Shown here: positions 1 to 7,953 of the stretch, piece after piece
Numbering within the stretch: the first letter of the stretch is position 1
Layout of the letters: every line of letters begins with the position of its first letter
Assembly (NCBI GenBank): GCA_947502635.1
Contig: CANNAN010000005.1
Coordinates: 62,001 to 126,000, forward strand
Reading direction: 5' to 3'
Origin: an uncultured Flavobacteriaceae bacterium
GTDB lineage: Bacteria > Bacteroidota > Bacteroidia > Flavobacteriales > Flavobacteriaceae
Length of the DNA: 64,000 nt
Position numbers and translations under genes: made by a program
The notes under the pieces: generated by a model
Database searches by the model: none
Told to the model about the DNA's origin: nothing
What the model saw: the letters and a program-made list of their open reading frames with translations, nothing else

Positions 1-520
1 TAGATAACTCGTTAGCAATATCGTGACTTGTCTTGTTTTCAGAGATAAGCTTCACTATTTTTAGTTCAGACTTCGTTAGCAAATTTAGTGCGTCTGGTTT
101 TTTATCCAAACTACTTGCGTTTAAGTAAGATGCAATCTCTTCACTAAAATATGGCGTACCATTGATAGCATGTTTAATACAAGTTTCAATTTCTTCAATG
201 GCAAACTCTTTTAAAATATATCCAAAAACATTAAACTCTTTGGCTTTATCATATAGCTCTTCTTCTTTATCAAAAGTGATAAGGATAACTTTGGTGTCTA
301 AGTTGTTTTTTTTACAAGCTTCAGCTATTTCTAGGCCTGTTTTATGTGGCATTCTTATATCTAGAATGGCTATTTTAGGTTTTAGTTTTACTATAAGATT
401 ATAGGCTGTGTTTCCATCCTGAGCGCTTCCTATTATGTTAAAGCCTTTTGATGTTAAAAAATCTGTAAGACCTCTTAGCATCAAGGGATGATCGTCAGCA
501 ATCACTATCGAGATGTTCAT
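1..520 (-). CDS. LuxR/NarL-family response regulator (partial, 3' end outside window)
   Basis: Translating the minus strand from the ATG at 520 gives 173 codons without a stop. The start is a canonical receiver domain: the acidic pair is in IADDHP (residues 7-12), the phospho-acceptor Asp is near residue 54 in AILDIRMP, then come LITF and the YILKE lysine. The reading frame then enters a LuxR-type helix-turn-helix (LTKSELKIVKLI...SHDIANEL) and is cut by the window edge. It is probably a DNA-binding output of a two-component system; no histidine kinase is visible here. It lies 72 nt downstream of the retropepsin-like gene on the same strand, so co-transcription with the CHAT/retropepsin genes is plausible. 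Family is certain; target genes are unknown. Confidence 0.93.
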   Translation of the reverse strand, partial: MNISIVIADDHPLMLRGLTDFLTSKGFNIIGSAQDGNTAYNLIVKLKPKIAILDIRMPHKTGLEIAEACKKNNLDTKVILITFDKEEELYDKAKEFNVFGYILKEFAIEEIETCIKHAINGTPYFSEEIASYLNASSLDKKPDALNLLTKSELKIVKLISENKTSHDIANELS

Positions 521-591
521 TACTTAAGGAGAGTTAAAAAGCTATTAATTAAAAATGTAGGTTACATTTATATATATGTTTAAATATGTTT

Positions 592-1035
592 TTATAATTT
601 TAAATATAGATATTTCTTTTCATAATCTATAATAGCTTTCGCTTTTTTTAAAATATCGGCTCCTATAATGCCGTCTACGGGTTTAGAATTATGATTTATT
701 AAGGCCGTATTTACGTGGGTAAGGTTAAATAAAACTAAAGCAACTTTATTACGTTTCCATTTTCCAATCTTTATCTTATTTTTTTTAGATATTTTGGTAT
801 CCATGTCTATAGCACCTGCACCTGCAGCTTTAATAACAGAATCTTCAGTTTTTAGTTTAAAAGTTTCACTGGCTTCGAATCCTACGCAAGAATTTGAAGC
901 GCCAGTATCTAAAATAAATAATCCTTTACGACTATTTATAGTCGCTTTTATTTCAAAATGATTGGTTTTAGTAAGGTGTAGTTTTACTTTTGCATACTCT
1001 TTTTCATGAAGAAACGCCTGTAGTGTCTTTTCCAT
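592..1035 (-). CDS. Retropepsin-like clan AA aspartic protease
   Basis: This 147-residue protein carries the retroviral-type aspartic protease signature ILDTGAS (catalytic Asp near residue 43) and the second hydrophobic-hydrophobic-Gly element DGIIG at about 121-125. It has a single DTG, so the active enzyme is expected to be a homodimer. There is no signal peptide or membrane segment, so it appears cytoplasmic. Its ATG lies 32 nt inside the 3' end of the upstream TPR-CHAT gene, which implies translational coupling. The pairing suggests that the two proteases work in one pathway, one possibly processing or regulating the other; that role is inference. The substrate is unknown. Confidence 0.85.
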   Translation of the reverse strand: MEKTLQAFLHEKEYAKVKLHLTKTNHFEIKATINSRKGLFILDTGASNSCVGFEASETFKLKTEDSVIKAAGAGAIDMDTKISKKNKIKIGKWKRNKVALVLFNLTHVNTALINHNSKPVDGIIGADILKKAKAIIDYEKKYLYLKL

Positions 1036-3595
1036 TATCTTTTTTAATTCTTATCAGTAAAAGTACTATAATCAGGAAGATAAATATACTAATAAATATA
1101 TAAATTAATTTATTACCGTAAGCTGGTTTTGTTAAGTCACCGTAGTAAACAAAGGCACTCCAGTAATAAGGTGATTTTTTTATATTACTAATAGTGTCAT
1201 CTGCTAAGTAATCTAATTTTGATAGATGGTTTGAAGTACTAGCAGATTGGTTATTACTATAATTTTTATAAAAGGATTGCATGATTTTAGAAGTAGATAA
1301 ATCGTTTATTTGCCATAAAGAAAACAATACGTTTTGCGCTCCAGCATATTGAAATCCCCGAGCTATACTCATAGCGCCTTCTCCTTTATATAATTTCCCA
1401 ATACCCGTTTCGCAAGCACTTAAAACAACAAGATTTGCATTTAAATTCAAGCTGTATAACTCGTTTAAAAACAACGTGTTTTTGTAAAACTCAATATGTG
1501 CAGAGGTCGAAAAATCACCACTACTGGCATGTGTAGATAAGTGTATAATACTATAGATTGAACTGTTTTTTATAAAGGTTTCTTTGGTTGCTTGATTTTT
1601 TAAAAAAAGTGTAGCATTCATTTCTTCTTTTATAGCATTTGCCTCATCAATAGAATAAGTTAGGCTGTTTTTTGTTTTTTCAAATACGGGAAAAATACCT
1701 AGAAGATTTTTCGCGTTATTTTTCGCTTCTTTTTTTAGATAAAATGCTGCGCTTGTATTATAAATAATGTTTTGTTTTTGTACAACAAAAGGCATTTTTG
1801 AAAAGCTTGTTGTATTCGTTTTAGATGTGAGTAAAGCTTCAAATGGTATAAAGTTTAATAGGCCATCTGGAATAATAATAACATTTTTAAACGCCTTCGT
1901 TTTTTCAATGTTTAAGATGTTGTAAAGTGTAAAGGCTTTGTTTATATATGTATTTACATCATTATTTATTACAGATGCATTATCAAATAAATGAATAAAA
2001 TCGGTAATGTGTTTTTTTGTAGCTTCCTCCAAATTAATTTTGCTAAGGTTAATGCCATCACTGGAAATTATAAATTGATAGATATTTTTTTTACCATAAA
2101 AATATTCAACTAAAACAGTTGCGTCTTTTAGTAGCTTATTTTGGATGTCATCAACTAAAAAAATGGAATTTTTTAAATCGGGATATTTTTTATTTATAAC
2201 TTCTTTGAGTGTTTTTAATTTAATACTTATGGTATTTAAGTTAGAGCTTAAGGTTGTGATTACAGATGCTTGCGATTTGCCCAGTTGCTCATTAATTAGA
2301 AGATGAGTTATTTCTTCTTGTTCTTTAAATAAACGAGCTTCTTCAAGAAGTAAACTGTCATTAGGATATTGCTGCAAAAGCATTTTTTTTATGGACTGTT
2401 CTTTTAGTATTCCCGACTTATTTAATTCTGCGTATTGGAAAGCAGAGAATAAAAGTGTGGTATTCTGCGTGGTCTGATATTCATTAAAAAGGATGTCTAT
2501 ACATTTTTCACTACGAATTCTATTTGCTGCTTGATTCGATATTTTGTTTTCCTGAGAAGTCCAGTTATTTTCTAATAATTGGGATACGTAAAAACTTAAA
2601 TCATAATAACTAAGAGCTAGTTTATAGTCTTCTTGAAGTGTAGCATACAAATCAAAAATATCTATAAAGGTGTTTTCTGCATATAAGGTGTTTTTGCCAA
2701 GATATTCAACAGATTTTATGCTTGGCAACAATGTTTGAAGAGCTAAATTTAAGCTGTGTTTAGCATCGTTTAAATGGTTTGTTAATTTGTTAATTTGTGC
2801 TTCTTCTAAATAATGTTTGGCAAGCTTTCTTCTTGATAAACTATCTTTGGAAATATGCATTTTTGCTTTATTGAAAGCCTTTAATGCGGTCTTATAATTG
2901 CCTTGCCGTAATTGAATTTGATAATGGCTTCTGTATTCATCATAAATATTATTATGAATTGTTTTGGGAATATCTGAAACATTGTTTATTAGGTTTAATG
3001 CAATTTGACTATCTATATTTAATTGAATAATTTTTTGTTTTTGATGCTTACTTAGGTTTTGTTTATTAAGGTAGTTAGAAGTTAGTTTTAATGCTGTTTC
3101 GTGCTTTCCTATGGTTTGGTATAAAATAGCCAGATTGATTGCACCACTTACTTGATGTTTAATATGATTACTTTTTTCTGCTAAGAAAATATACTGTTTT
3201 ATTATATTTTCAGCATTTGTATAATCGCCTGTTTTCGTATATAGATTACCCAAAGGTATTAGACAGCTTTCTATAATATCAAAATCAGAAAGTTTTGAAA
3301 GTTCATTTGTATTATAACGATTTATGGCGTCTTCAAAAGTGATGATAGCCTCTTTTAATTGCGTGTTTTGCTCTAAATAAAACCCTTTGTGGCTTTGTAA
3401 AAAGAGAAGTGCTAATTGTTCACTTTTGCTTTTTACTTGTTTTTTAAATACAGATTCTTGTTTATTTAAAAGATTTAGTGACGTATTATTCTGGTTGTTG
3501 ATGAATGTTTCAGCGGCTACATAAATGTTCTCTTCTAAGTTTTGAGAAAAGGCAATTCTGTAAATTAAGAAGAGAATTAAACTTAGTTTTTTCAT
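1004..3595 (-). CDS. TPR-CHAT protein: exported caspase-like peptidase with C-terminal membrane anchor
   Basis: This is an 863-residue protein. A short hydrophobic N-terminus ending in IAFSQN looks like a flavobacterial signal peptide. Residues about 30-450 are helical and TPR-like. The C-terminal third is a CHAT domain with the His in LSTHAS (about residue 689) and the Cys in LSACETG (about residue 728), followed by GEGAMSIARGF and LFSLWQIND. A transmembrane helix at about 829-849 ends in a basic tail. Predicted topology puts the peptidase in the periplasm, tethered to the inner membrane. CHAT proteins are caspase-like cysteine peptidases, often in signalling or defence. It lies 30 nt after the PKD protein gene and overlaps the retropepsin gene. 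The active-site pair is intact; the substrate is unknown. Confidence 0.9.
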   Translation of the reverse strand: MKKLSLILFLIYRIAFSQNLEENIYVAAETFINNQNNTSLNLLNKQESVFKKQVKSKSEQLALLFLQSHKGFYLEQNTQLKEAIITFEDAINRYNTNELSKLSDFDIIESCLIPLGNLYTKTGDYTNAENIIKQYIFLAEKSNHIKHQVSGAINLAILYQTIGKHETALKLTSNYLNKQNLSKHQKQKIIQLNIDSQIALNLINNVSDIPKTIHNNIYDEYRSHYQIQLRQGNYKTALKAFNKAKMHISKDSLSRRKLAKHYLEEAQINKLTNHLNDAKHSLNLALQTLLPSIKSVEYLGKNTLYAENTFIDIFDLYATLQEDYKLALSYYDLSFYVSQLLENNWTSQENKISNQAANRIRSEKCIDILFNEYQTTQNTTLLFSAFQYAELNKSGILKEQSIKKMLLQQYPNDSLLLEEARLFKEQEEITHLLINEQLGKSQASVITTLSSNLNTISIKLKTLKEVINKKYPDLKNSIFLVDDIQNKLLKDATVLVEYFYGKKNIYQFIISSDGINLSKINLEEATKKHITDFIHLFDNASVINNDVNTYINKAFTLYNILNIEKTKAFKNVIIIPDGLLNFIPFEALLTSKTNTTSFSKMPFVVQKQNIIYNTSAAFYLKKEAKNNAKNLLGIFPVFEKTKNSLTYSIDEANAIKEEMNATLFLKNQATKETFIKNSSIYSIIHLSTHASSGDFSTSAHIEFYKNTLFLNELYSLNLNANLVVLSACETGIGKLYKGEGAMSIARGFQYAGAQNVLFSLWQINDLSTSKIMQSFYKNYSNNQSASTSNHLSKLDYLADDTISNIKKSPYYWSAFVYYGDLTKPAYGNKLIYIFISIFIFLIIVLLLIRIKKDNGKDTTGVSS

Positions 3596-3625
3596 AAGAG
3601 TGTCTAGCCAAAATGAAGCTTAGCT

Positions 3626-5584
3626 TCAGAATTTCCATATGGCATAAAATTGCCAATAGTTAAAATCGTTTTCAAAATTCATAATATATCGGGCTCCTAA
3701 ACTTGGACCAATTCTGGCAAAACCAGCCGTAGCTTCAAATAATAAACCTGTTCTTAAATTGGTAAAAGAATTGGTTTCACTAGAAGTGCTTTCTTCAGAA
3801 TTAAAGACAGGAGCATCTGGAGTGTCGCCTTCAAACTGTTCTATTAAAATACGTTGTTCTCGTTTTTCACTTAGTGAGATGGTATTTTGTAAACCAGCAC
3901 CTAAGCCAATATAATTATTAACGTTATAACGGATTAAGACAGGAACATCCCAGTCAATATTTTTATAAGAGGTGTTAGTTGTAGTTCGTTGAAAAAACCT
4001 AAAACCTTGAGCTTCTTGGATAAACTCTTCACTAATATCGGTATTCGAATCGTAATTATGGAAATTATTCATGAGTTCTATTTGCCAATACCACCTATAA
4101 GATTTAAAAGGAGACAATGTTGCTCCAAAAAAATAGCTTTCGGAATTTTTTAAATCGCTAAACGAGTTATAGCCTACTTTGGCACCAATAGATATACCAG
4201 GTAAAAATCGAGTGGTTGAATAATTAGTAATAATAGGACCGTTTTTGTCAAAAATAATAGCTGTTCTGCTTTTCGTTTTTTTCTTATGGAAATCTTTGGC
4301 AAACTTAATCTTGTATTTTACAAAACCTTTTGTGGAGTCGTACTCTTTTACATTTTTTTGTTCGCTACCAGGGAGGTAAATGTTTTTAAAAGTAAAGATG
4401 GCTTGCGTGTCTGTAAATGTAGTGTCCAGACAACTGTATAAAACCTCTCGTTTTGGACATATATCGCATTTAGGGTACATATCCATGACTTTTAATGTTG
4501 ATTTGTCCAGCATTTCTGGAATATCCGTTTCCAGTCTTATGGTTCTTGCAGGACCTTCACCATTATTTTGAAACTTAATTTTATATTTTAAGGTTTTAAA
4601 ACGGACTAACCTATAATTCATAAAGGTACCGTTTGATGACATTTTGTTCGGGTCGTGAGAAGTGACAATTTCCATTTCCATATCTTTAACCTTATGGTTG
4701 TCATAATTGCTGTCTGGAACATAGATGCCTCGAACTGATATAATAGCACTCGTATCTTTAACCATTTCTGGCGTAGTTTTTAAACTGAAAAAGATATGAC
4801 GTTCTTCATTGGGCTCCATGTTGTTGAATTCCAAGAGGCTCCAGTCTTTGTAATATGCCTTAGATTCTGAAATAGTCAAAGGCAGATTTGTTTTTTCTGT
4901 TGAATCCTGTAATACAATATTTGATTTTATAAGATCATTATTCAACGAGGCTGAGTATACACCTTCATCATCAATATTATTAGTATATGCAAAAGAGCCA
5001 TCTGCTAAAATATTTTTTTCGTTATGATGGGTTCTTGTTTCTAGTAATTCAAAATTATTGGCTTTATATTTAAGTTCGTTATAGAAGAGGTATATTTTTC
5101 CGTTTGTTGCATAGTCTTTGATGTTTTTATAACTCAATATGGTTACTATTTCTTCTTCGGGAATAGGCTCGCGGTTACGTTTTAATGCGAAGTCTTCATC
5201 CATAATAGCTAGATCTTGATAATCGGTTGCTGTAGAATTAATAGCTATTTTTTTAGGTCTTGTTGTTGGCGGTTTACCTGTGTCGTAATTATTGGTAGCC
5301 CATAATTTCACTTCGTAGTTGCCTTTGTTTTTATAAACATGTTTGGGCTTTTCTTCGGTACTGTAATGTCCATCACCAAACTCCCAATAATAAGTGTAAA
5401 ACGCTTTTGGAGCTCCAGCAATTTGATTTAAGGCTGGTGTTTGTGGTGTAAAAGTTGTTTCATTACCATTTGTAGTACTCTTAATGGTTGCTGCTCTTAC
5501 AAGGGTGTCATTTGCAAGTAATTGTTGAGAATAACCATATATACATAAAAAAGAAAAGCAAATAAAAAGGAATAATTTATTCAT
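3626..5584 (-). CDS. PKD-domain exported protein with C-terminal outer-membrane beta-barrel-like region
   Basis: I start this at 5584, giving about 652 residues, because the N-terminus MNKLFLFICF...GYSQQ is then a clean signal peptide; an upstream in-frame ATG at 5632 would put charged sequence before it. A PKD domain follows early (YYWEFGDGHYS... with VYKNKGNYEVKLWATN). The middle (SHDPNKM...YKIKFQNNGEGPA) resembles the DUF11/DUF7619-like modules of bacteroidetal surface proteins. The last 180 or so residues alternate like beta-barrel strands and end in an aromatic residue (YAIWKF), typical of outer-membrane proteins. It stands just before the CHAT gene and is probably co-transcribed with it. 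A surface sensor or anchor is plausible but unproven. Confidence 0.75.
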   Translation of the reverse strand: MNKLFLFICFSFLCIYGYSQQLLANDTLVRAATIKSTTNGNETTFTPQTPALNQIAGAPKAFYTYYWEFGDGHYSTEEKPKHVYKNKGNYEVKLWATNNYDTGKPPTTRPKKIAINSTATDYQDLAIMDEDFALKRNREPIPEEEIVTILSYKNIKDYATNGKIYLFYNELKYKANNFELLETRTHHNEKNILADGSFAYTNNIDDEGVYSASLNNDLIKSNIVLQDSTEKTNLPLTISESKAYYKDWSLLEFNNMEPNEERHIFFSLKTTPEMVKDTSAIISVRGIYVPDSNYDNHKVKDMEMEIVTSHDPNKMSSNGTFMNYRLVRFKTLKYKIKFQNNGEGPARTIRLETDIPEMLDKSTLKVMDMYPKCDICPKREVLYSCLDTTFTDTQAIFTFKNIYLPGSEQKNVKEYDSTKGFVKYKIKFAKDFHKKKTKSRTAIIFDKNGPIITNYSTTRFLPGISIGAKVGYNSFSDLKNSESYFFGATLSPFKSYRWYWQIELMNNFHNYDSNTDISEEFIQEAQGFRFFQRTTTNTSYKNIDWDVPVLIRYNVNNYIGLGAGLQNTISLSEKREQRILIEQFEGDTPDAPVFNSEESTSSETNSFTNLRTGLLFEATAGFARIGPSLGARYIMNFENDFNYWQFYAIWKF

Positions 5585-5654
5585 GAAACTAAGGTTAATA
5601 GATTTTAAATATACAAAAAGCGTCATTTTCAAAGCCGTTTTGTATGACTCTAAG

Positions 5655-5756
5655 TTAAGATGAAAAATGAAAACTAGACATGATTATCAAAATATTAGCA
5701 AGTAATACTAAAAGTATGATAATTATTATAACTAATGTAAGTGTTGTTTTTTTCAT
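5655..5756 (-). CDS. Possible 33-residue hydrophobic membrane peptide
   Basis: On the minus strand an ATG at 5756 opens a 33-codon frame ending in TAA at 5655-5657. The peptide starts MKKTTLTLVIIIIILLVLL and is almost entirely one transmembrane helix after two lysines, with a short FHFSS tail. It lies about 70 nt upstream of the PKD protein start and about 35 nt downstream of a GGGTAACAA motif, which is a sensible promoter distance. It could be a real small membrane protein heading the CHAT operon. The frame is short and low-complexity, so it may also be chance. Confidence 0.35.
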   Translation of the reverse strand: MKKTTLTLVIIIIILLVLLANILIIMSSFHFSS

Positions 5757-5790
5757 AACATTATTTATAATTAAATACAAAGCGTCAGTG

Positions 5791-5801
5791 TTTTGTTACC
5801 C
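5791..5801 (-). promoter_or_regulatory. GGGTAACAAAA motif, candidate -35 of an alternative-sigma promoter (site A)
   Basis: Read on the minus strand, GGGTAACAAAA stands about 35 nt upstream of the 33-codon ORF and about 205 nt upstream of the PKD gene. The same 11-mer occurs at 7924-7934, and GGGTAACAA occurs at 8525-8533, each pointing towards a minus-strand gene. GTAAC-type -35 elements are common for ECF-type sigma factors. About 15-16 nt downstream there is an AT-rich TGTATT. Confidence 0.4.
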
Positions 5802-5920
5802 TATTTTATAAAAAAAAGTAGCGTATTAGTTTGCAATGTATGTATTGTAAATATTAATCTTTATTCAAATCTGAGTATAGCCAAAGTAAATGTCCCTATC
5901 TTAAGAATAAACTACTCTTA

Positions 5921-6224
5921 ATGTCCTCAGCCTATTTCAAAAATTCTAAAGAAAAAGATAACAAACCATCATGGCGTGATGCAATTCCTTCAAAAGAAAA
6001 ATATGGTTATGGCATTATGTTATTCCCTGATGGGAAAGCTAAAAGATATGGTCACACTGGCAGACAAGCTGGCGGTTCTTATATGGTGATGGTTATTCCT
6101 GAAAAAAACATCACTATTGCTATTTTGACCAACGCAAAGGAATGGATATATCAGTTTTGCAAAAGCGATTGAAAAAATAGTTACTGAAAACTACAAGCAT
6201 TTTTTTGGAGTTAAGCAGGAATAA
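5921..6224 (+). pseudogene. Serine hydrolase (beta-lactamase/class C family) C-terminal remnant, frameshifted
   Basis: The first frame (from 5921) encodes GYGIMLFPDGKAKRYGHTGR followed by AGGSY and IPEKNITIAILTNA. This is the HTG-containing C-terminal part of the beta-lactamase/penicillin-binding-like serine hydrolase family. After about 6140 the homologous-looking tail continues in another frame (GYISFAKAIEKIV...FFGVKQE, stop at 6222-6224), so there is a frameshift. The SxxK catalytic half is absent: an in-frame stop lies at 5855-5857 and nothing recognisable precedes it. This is therefore a decayed fragment, on the plus strand within a minus-strand region. Confidence 0.7.
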
Positions 6225-6285
6225 TATCGCTTGTAATTAGGTGAAATTGTATTAAAATTCATTTTAAATTAATCAAAATCATGAT

Positions 6286-6293
6286 TAAATTTG
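6286..6293 (+). promoter_or_regulatory. Candidate TAnnTTTG -7 box
   Basis: TAAATTTG matches the Bacteroidota -7 consensus and lies 63 nt upstream of the 138-residue ORF starting at 6356. No clean TTTG -33 element is seen at the right distance. Confidence 0.35.
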
Positions 6294-6355
6294 TAGGTAG
6301 TGATAACATAGTTATCCTTTACAATTATTAGTGTATAACATAAAAATTAAGCCCT

Positions 6356-6772
6356 ATGAGCATGTTGAACCATTTACAAACAATGAAATTATATGAAATT
6401 GATTCATTACCTGAAAGAATAGAAAATTTCCACCTTTCAGAGGTAAACAATTATGATGAACATATACTGGAAGAACCTCCTTATTTTTTCCCCGAAGAGC
6501 AGCAAGCATGGATAGATTTTTCTATTAAAGAAGTAAAATACTTAGTAAATGCTCATAGGGACATGATTATTAGTGAATCAAAAAAAGATAACAAAAAATA
6601 TATGCCAATTGCTGGGATACAAGATCTCATAGACTTTTTTGCTATTGATGTTAGTGATGACAAATGTCCTGTTTATTTTGGAGATATTGAAGATGGCGAA
6701 TTTATAAAACAATCTAGCTCATTGGATGATTTTTTAAGAAATCATATAACAAAAGGAGATCCTGAAATATAA
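6356..6772 (+). CDS. Hypothetical protein, possibly SUKH/SMI1-KNR4-like
   Basis: This 138-residue acidic protein has no signal peptide or membrane segment. I do not recognise it with confidence. The C-terminal stretch CPVYFGDIEDGEFIKQSSS followed by LDDFLRN resembles the end of SUKH (SMI1/KNR4) immunity-type domains, where a 'PVY..D.e......s..dFL' pattern is usual. The N-terminal half (EEPPYFFPEEQQAWIDF) does not give a clear match. Start alternatives are Met1 or Met3. It lies between a decayed hydrolase and a minus-strand lipoprotein, on the opposite strand to both large neighbours, so it looks like part of a small acquired patch. No toxin partner is seen beside it. Confidence 0.55.
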   Translation: MSMLNHLQTMKLYEIDSLPERIENFHLSEVNNYDEHILEEPPYFFPEEQQAWIDFSIKEVKYLVNAHRDMIISESKKDNKKYMPIAGIQDLIDFFAIDVSDDKCPVYFGDIEDGEFIKQSSSLDDFLRNHITKGDPEI

Positions 6773-6800
6773 TTTTGAAACTCAAAAAAGCAGTAATAAA

Positions 6801-6828
6801 AAAACCAGAAACTTAACGCTTCTGGTTT
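6801..6828 (-). terminator. Intrinsic terminator of the lipoprotein gene
   Basis: AAACCAGAA (6802-6810) pairs perfectly with TTCTGGTTT (6820-6828) across a 9-nt loop. Read on the minus strand, a T-rich run follows. It lies about 60 nt after the lipoprotein stop and may also stop plus-strand transcription from the 6356-6772 gene. Confidence 0.75.
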
Positions 6829-6890
6829 ATTACCTAGGTTAATAATTAAAGTTAACCTTATATAAGTAGGAAATCAAGATAAGCAGACGT

Positions 6891-7871
6891 TTAAGGTAAA
6901 CCATTAATAATGGTTGTTAATTGTGCTTCTGTAGCTATAGATGTTTCACCTTCAGTAAATGTTACAACACCATTTTCAGTAATAGTTACAGCTTTTATAG
7001 CATATTTCCAGTTATCACCATCTTCGGTAGCAAAAATGATGTGGCATTCTAATCCAATGGGGATAAGTCCATAATGCTCACTAAATAAGCCTGTTTCAGT
7101 ATCGTAAGTGTCTAAATTCGCTAAGCCAGCATCTTCTCCGTCATAAGAGATATAAACAGAACTATTGGTGTTATCATAGCCTTCAGGTACTGCTACTAGG
7201 ATGGTTGTTTTTGGACGTGGATCATTATAAAAACGATCTACGTTAGACCATCCAAACGATTGGAAAAAACCATAGTACTGATTACCTTCAGCGAATACGC
7301 CACCTTCACCTTGAGCGCCGTCACGTTCTACTTCATCCCATGCTAGGTTGCCGTCTTCATCTATTCTACCTTCCCAAAGTATCATATCTTCATCTATACC
7401 ACCTGTTAAATCTGCTGGAATTTGCATTTGAAATCCACAATTGGTTTCTAAAGCAACACCATTTTGAGTTGCATTTACAAAGAATTCTCCTCCAGAAATA
7501 AGTAATCCCTTGTCGCCATTTGGTAAGGTTCCCATGGTAGGTTTATTAGTTGTAAGCATGTTGCCTTTATCAAAAAGTTCAACAAATTCTAGATCTACAG
7601 TTCCTGTTACAGCGTCTCCGTTTAAAGTTAAACAAGATCCGCTAATGTGAATTTGTACACCTTTTTCAGATGTTAAGGTGACATTTCCATCGTCGGCATT
7701 AAACTGAAATGTTTGTGTTAAATTTTCTAAAGCGGCTTCTCTTAAATTATTAAAATCTTCAGCAGTAGGACGAATTAAAATGTCGCCATCACCATCATCA
7801 TTTTTTGAACAGCTAGTTAATAATAAAGCTGACATTAAAATGGCTCCTAAAATGTGTTTAAAATTTTTCAT
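6891..7871 (-). CDS. Exported lipoprotein of unknown function
   Basis: The 326-residue protein begins with a signal peptide and lipobox (ILMSALLLTSCSKND), with the lipidated Cys near residue 21, followed by an acidic spacer typical of flavobacterial lipoproteins. The mature part is beta-rich: a segment VTLTSEKGVQIHISGSCL followed by VTGTVDLEFVELFDKG and a GLLISGGEFFV element. This pattern is seen in ZU5-like or carboxypeptidase-regulatory-like surface modules, though I cannot assign one firmly. It probably sits in the outer membrane. It lies 82 nt after the two-repeat protein gene, with a GGGTAACAAAA motif in between and a terminator behind it. Confidence 0.75.
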   Translation of the reverse strand: MKNFKHILGAILMSALLLTSCSKNDDGDGDILIRPTAEDFNNLREAALENLTQTFQFNADDGNVTLTSEKGVQIHISGSCLTLNGDAVTGTVDLEFVELFDKGNMLTTNKPTMGTLPNGDKGLLISGGEFFVNATQNGVALETNCGFQMQIPADLTGGIDEDMILWEGRIDEDGNLAWDEVERDGAQGEGGVFAEGNQYYGFFQSFGWSNVDRFYNDPRPKTTILVAVPEGYDNTNSSVYISYDGEDAGLANLDTYDTETGLFSEHYGLIPIGLECHIIFATEDGDNWKYAIKAVTITENGVVTFTEGETSIATEAQLTTIINGLP

Positions 7872-7923
7872 GATTAATTGGGTTTAAAATTTGTTATTCA
7901 AGTTTATATAAACAGGGCAACTA

Positions 7924-7934
7924 TTTTGTTACCC
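7924..7934 (-). promoter_or_regulatory. GGGTAACAAAA motif (site B)
   Basis: This is the identical 11-mer to site A, minus strand, 53 nt upstream of the lipoprotein ATG. TTATAT lies 16 nt after the GTAAC. Caution: the motif also lies inside an inverted repeat (AAACAGGG at one end, CCCTGTTT at the other, 7911-7939), so it could instead be part of a weak terminator for the upstream gene. Confidence 0.4.
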
Positions 7935-7953
7935 TGTTTTAGTAATTATTTTT

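Noticed and set aside
7911-7939. Plain terminator explanation for site B
   Set aside because: The inverted repeat is real, but only three T follow on the minus strand and the same GGGTAACAAAA occurs at site A without a hairpin, so I kept it as a motif with a caution.
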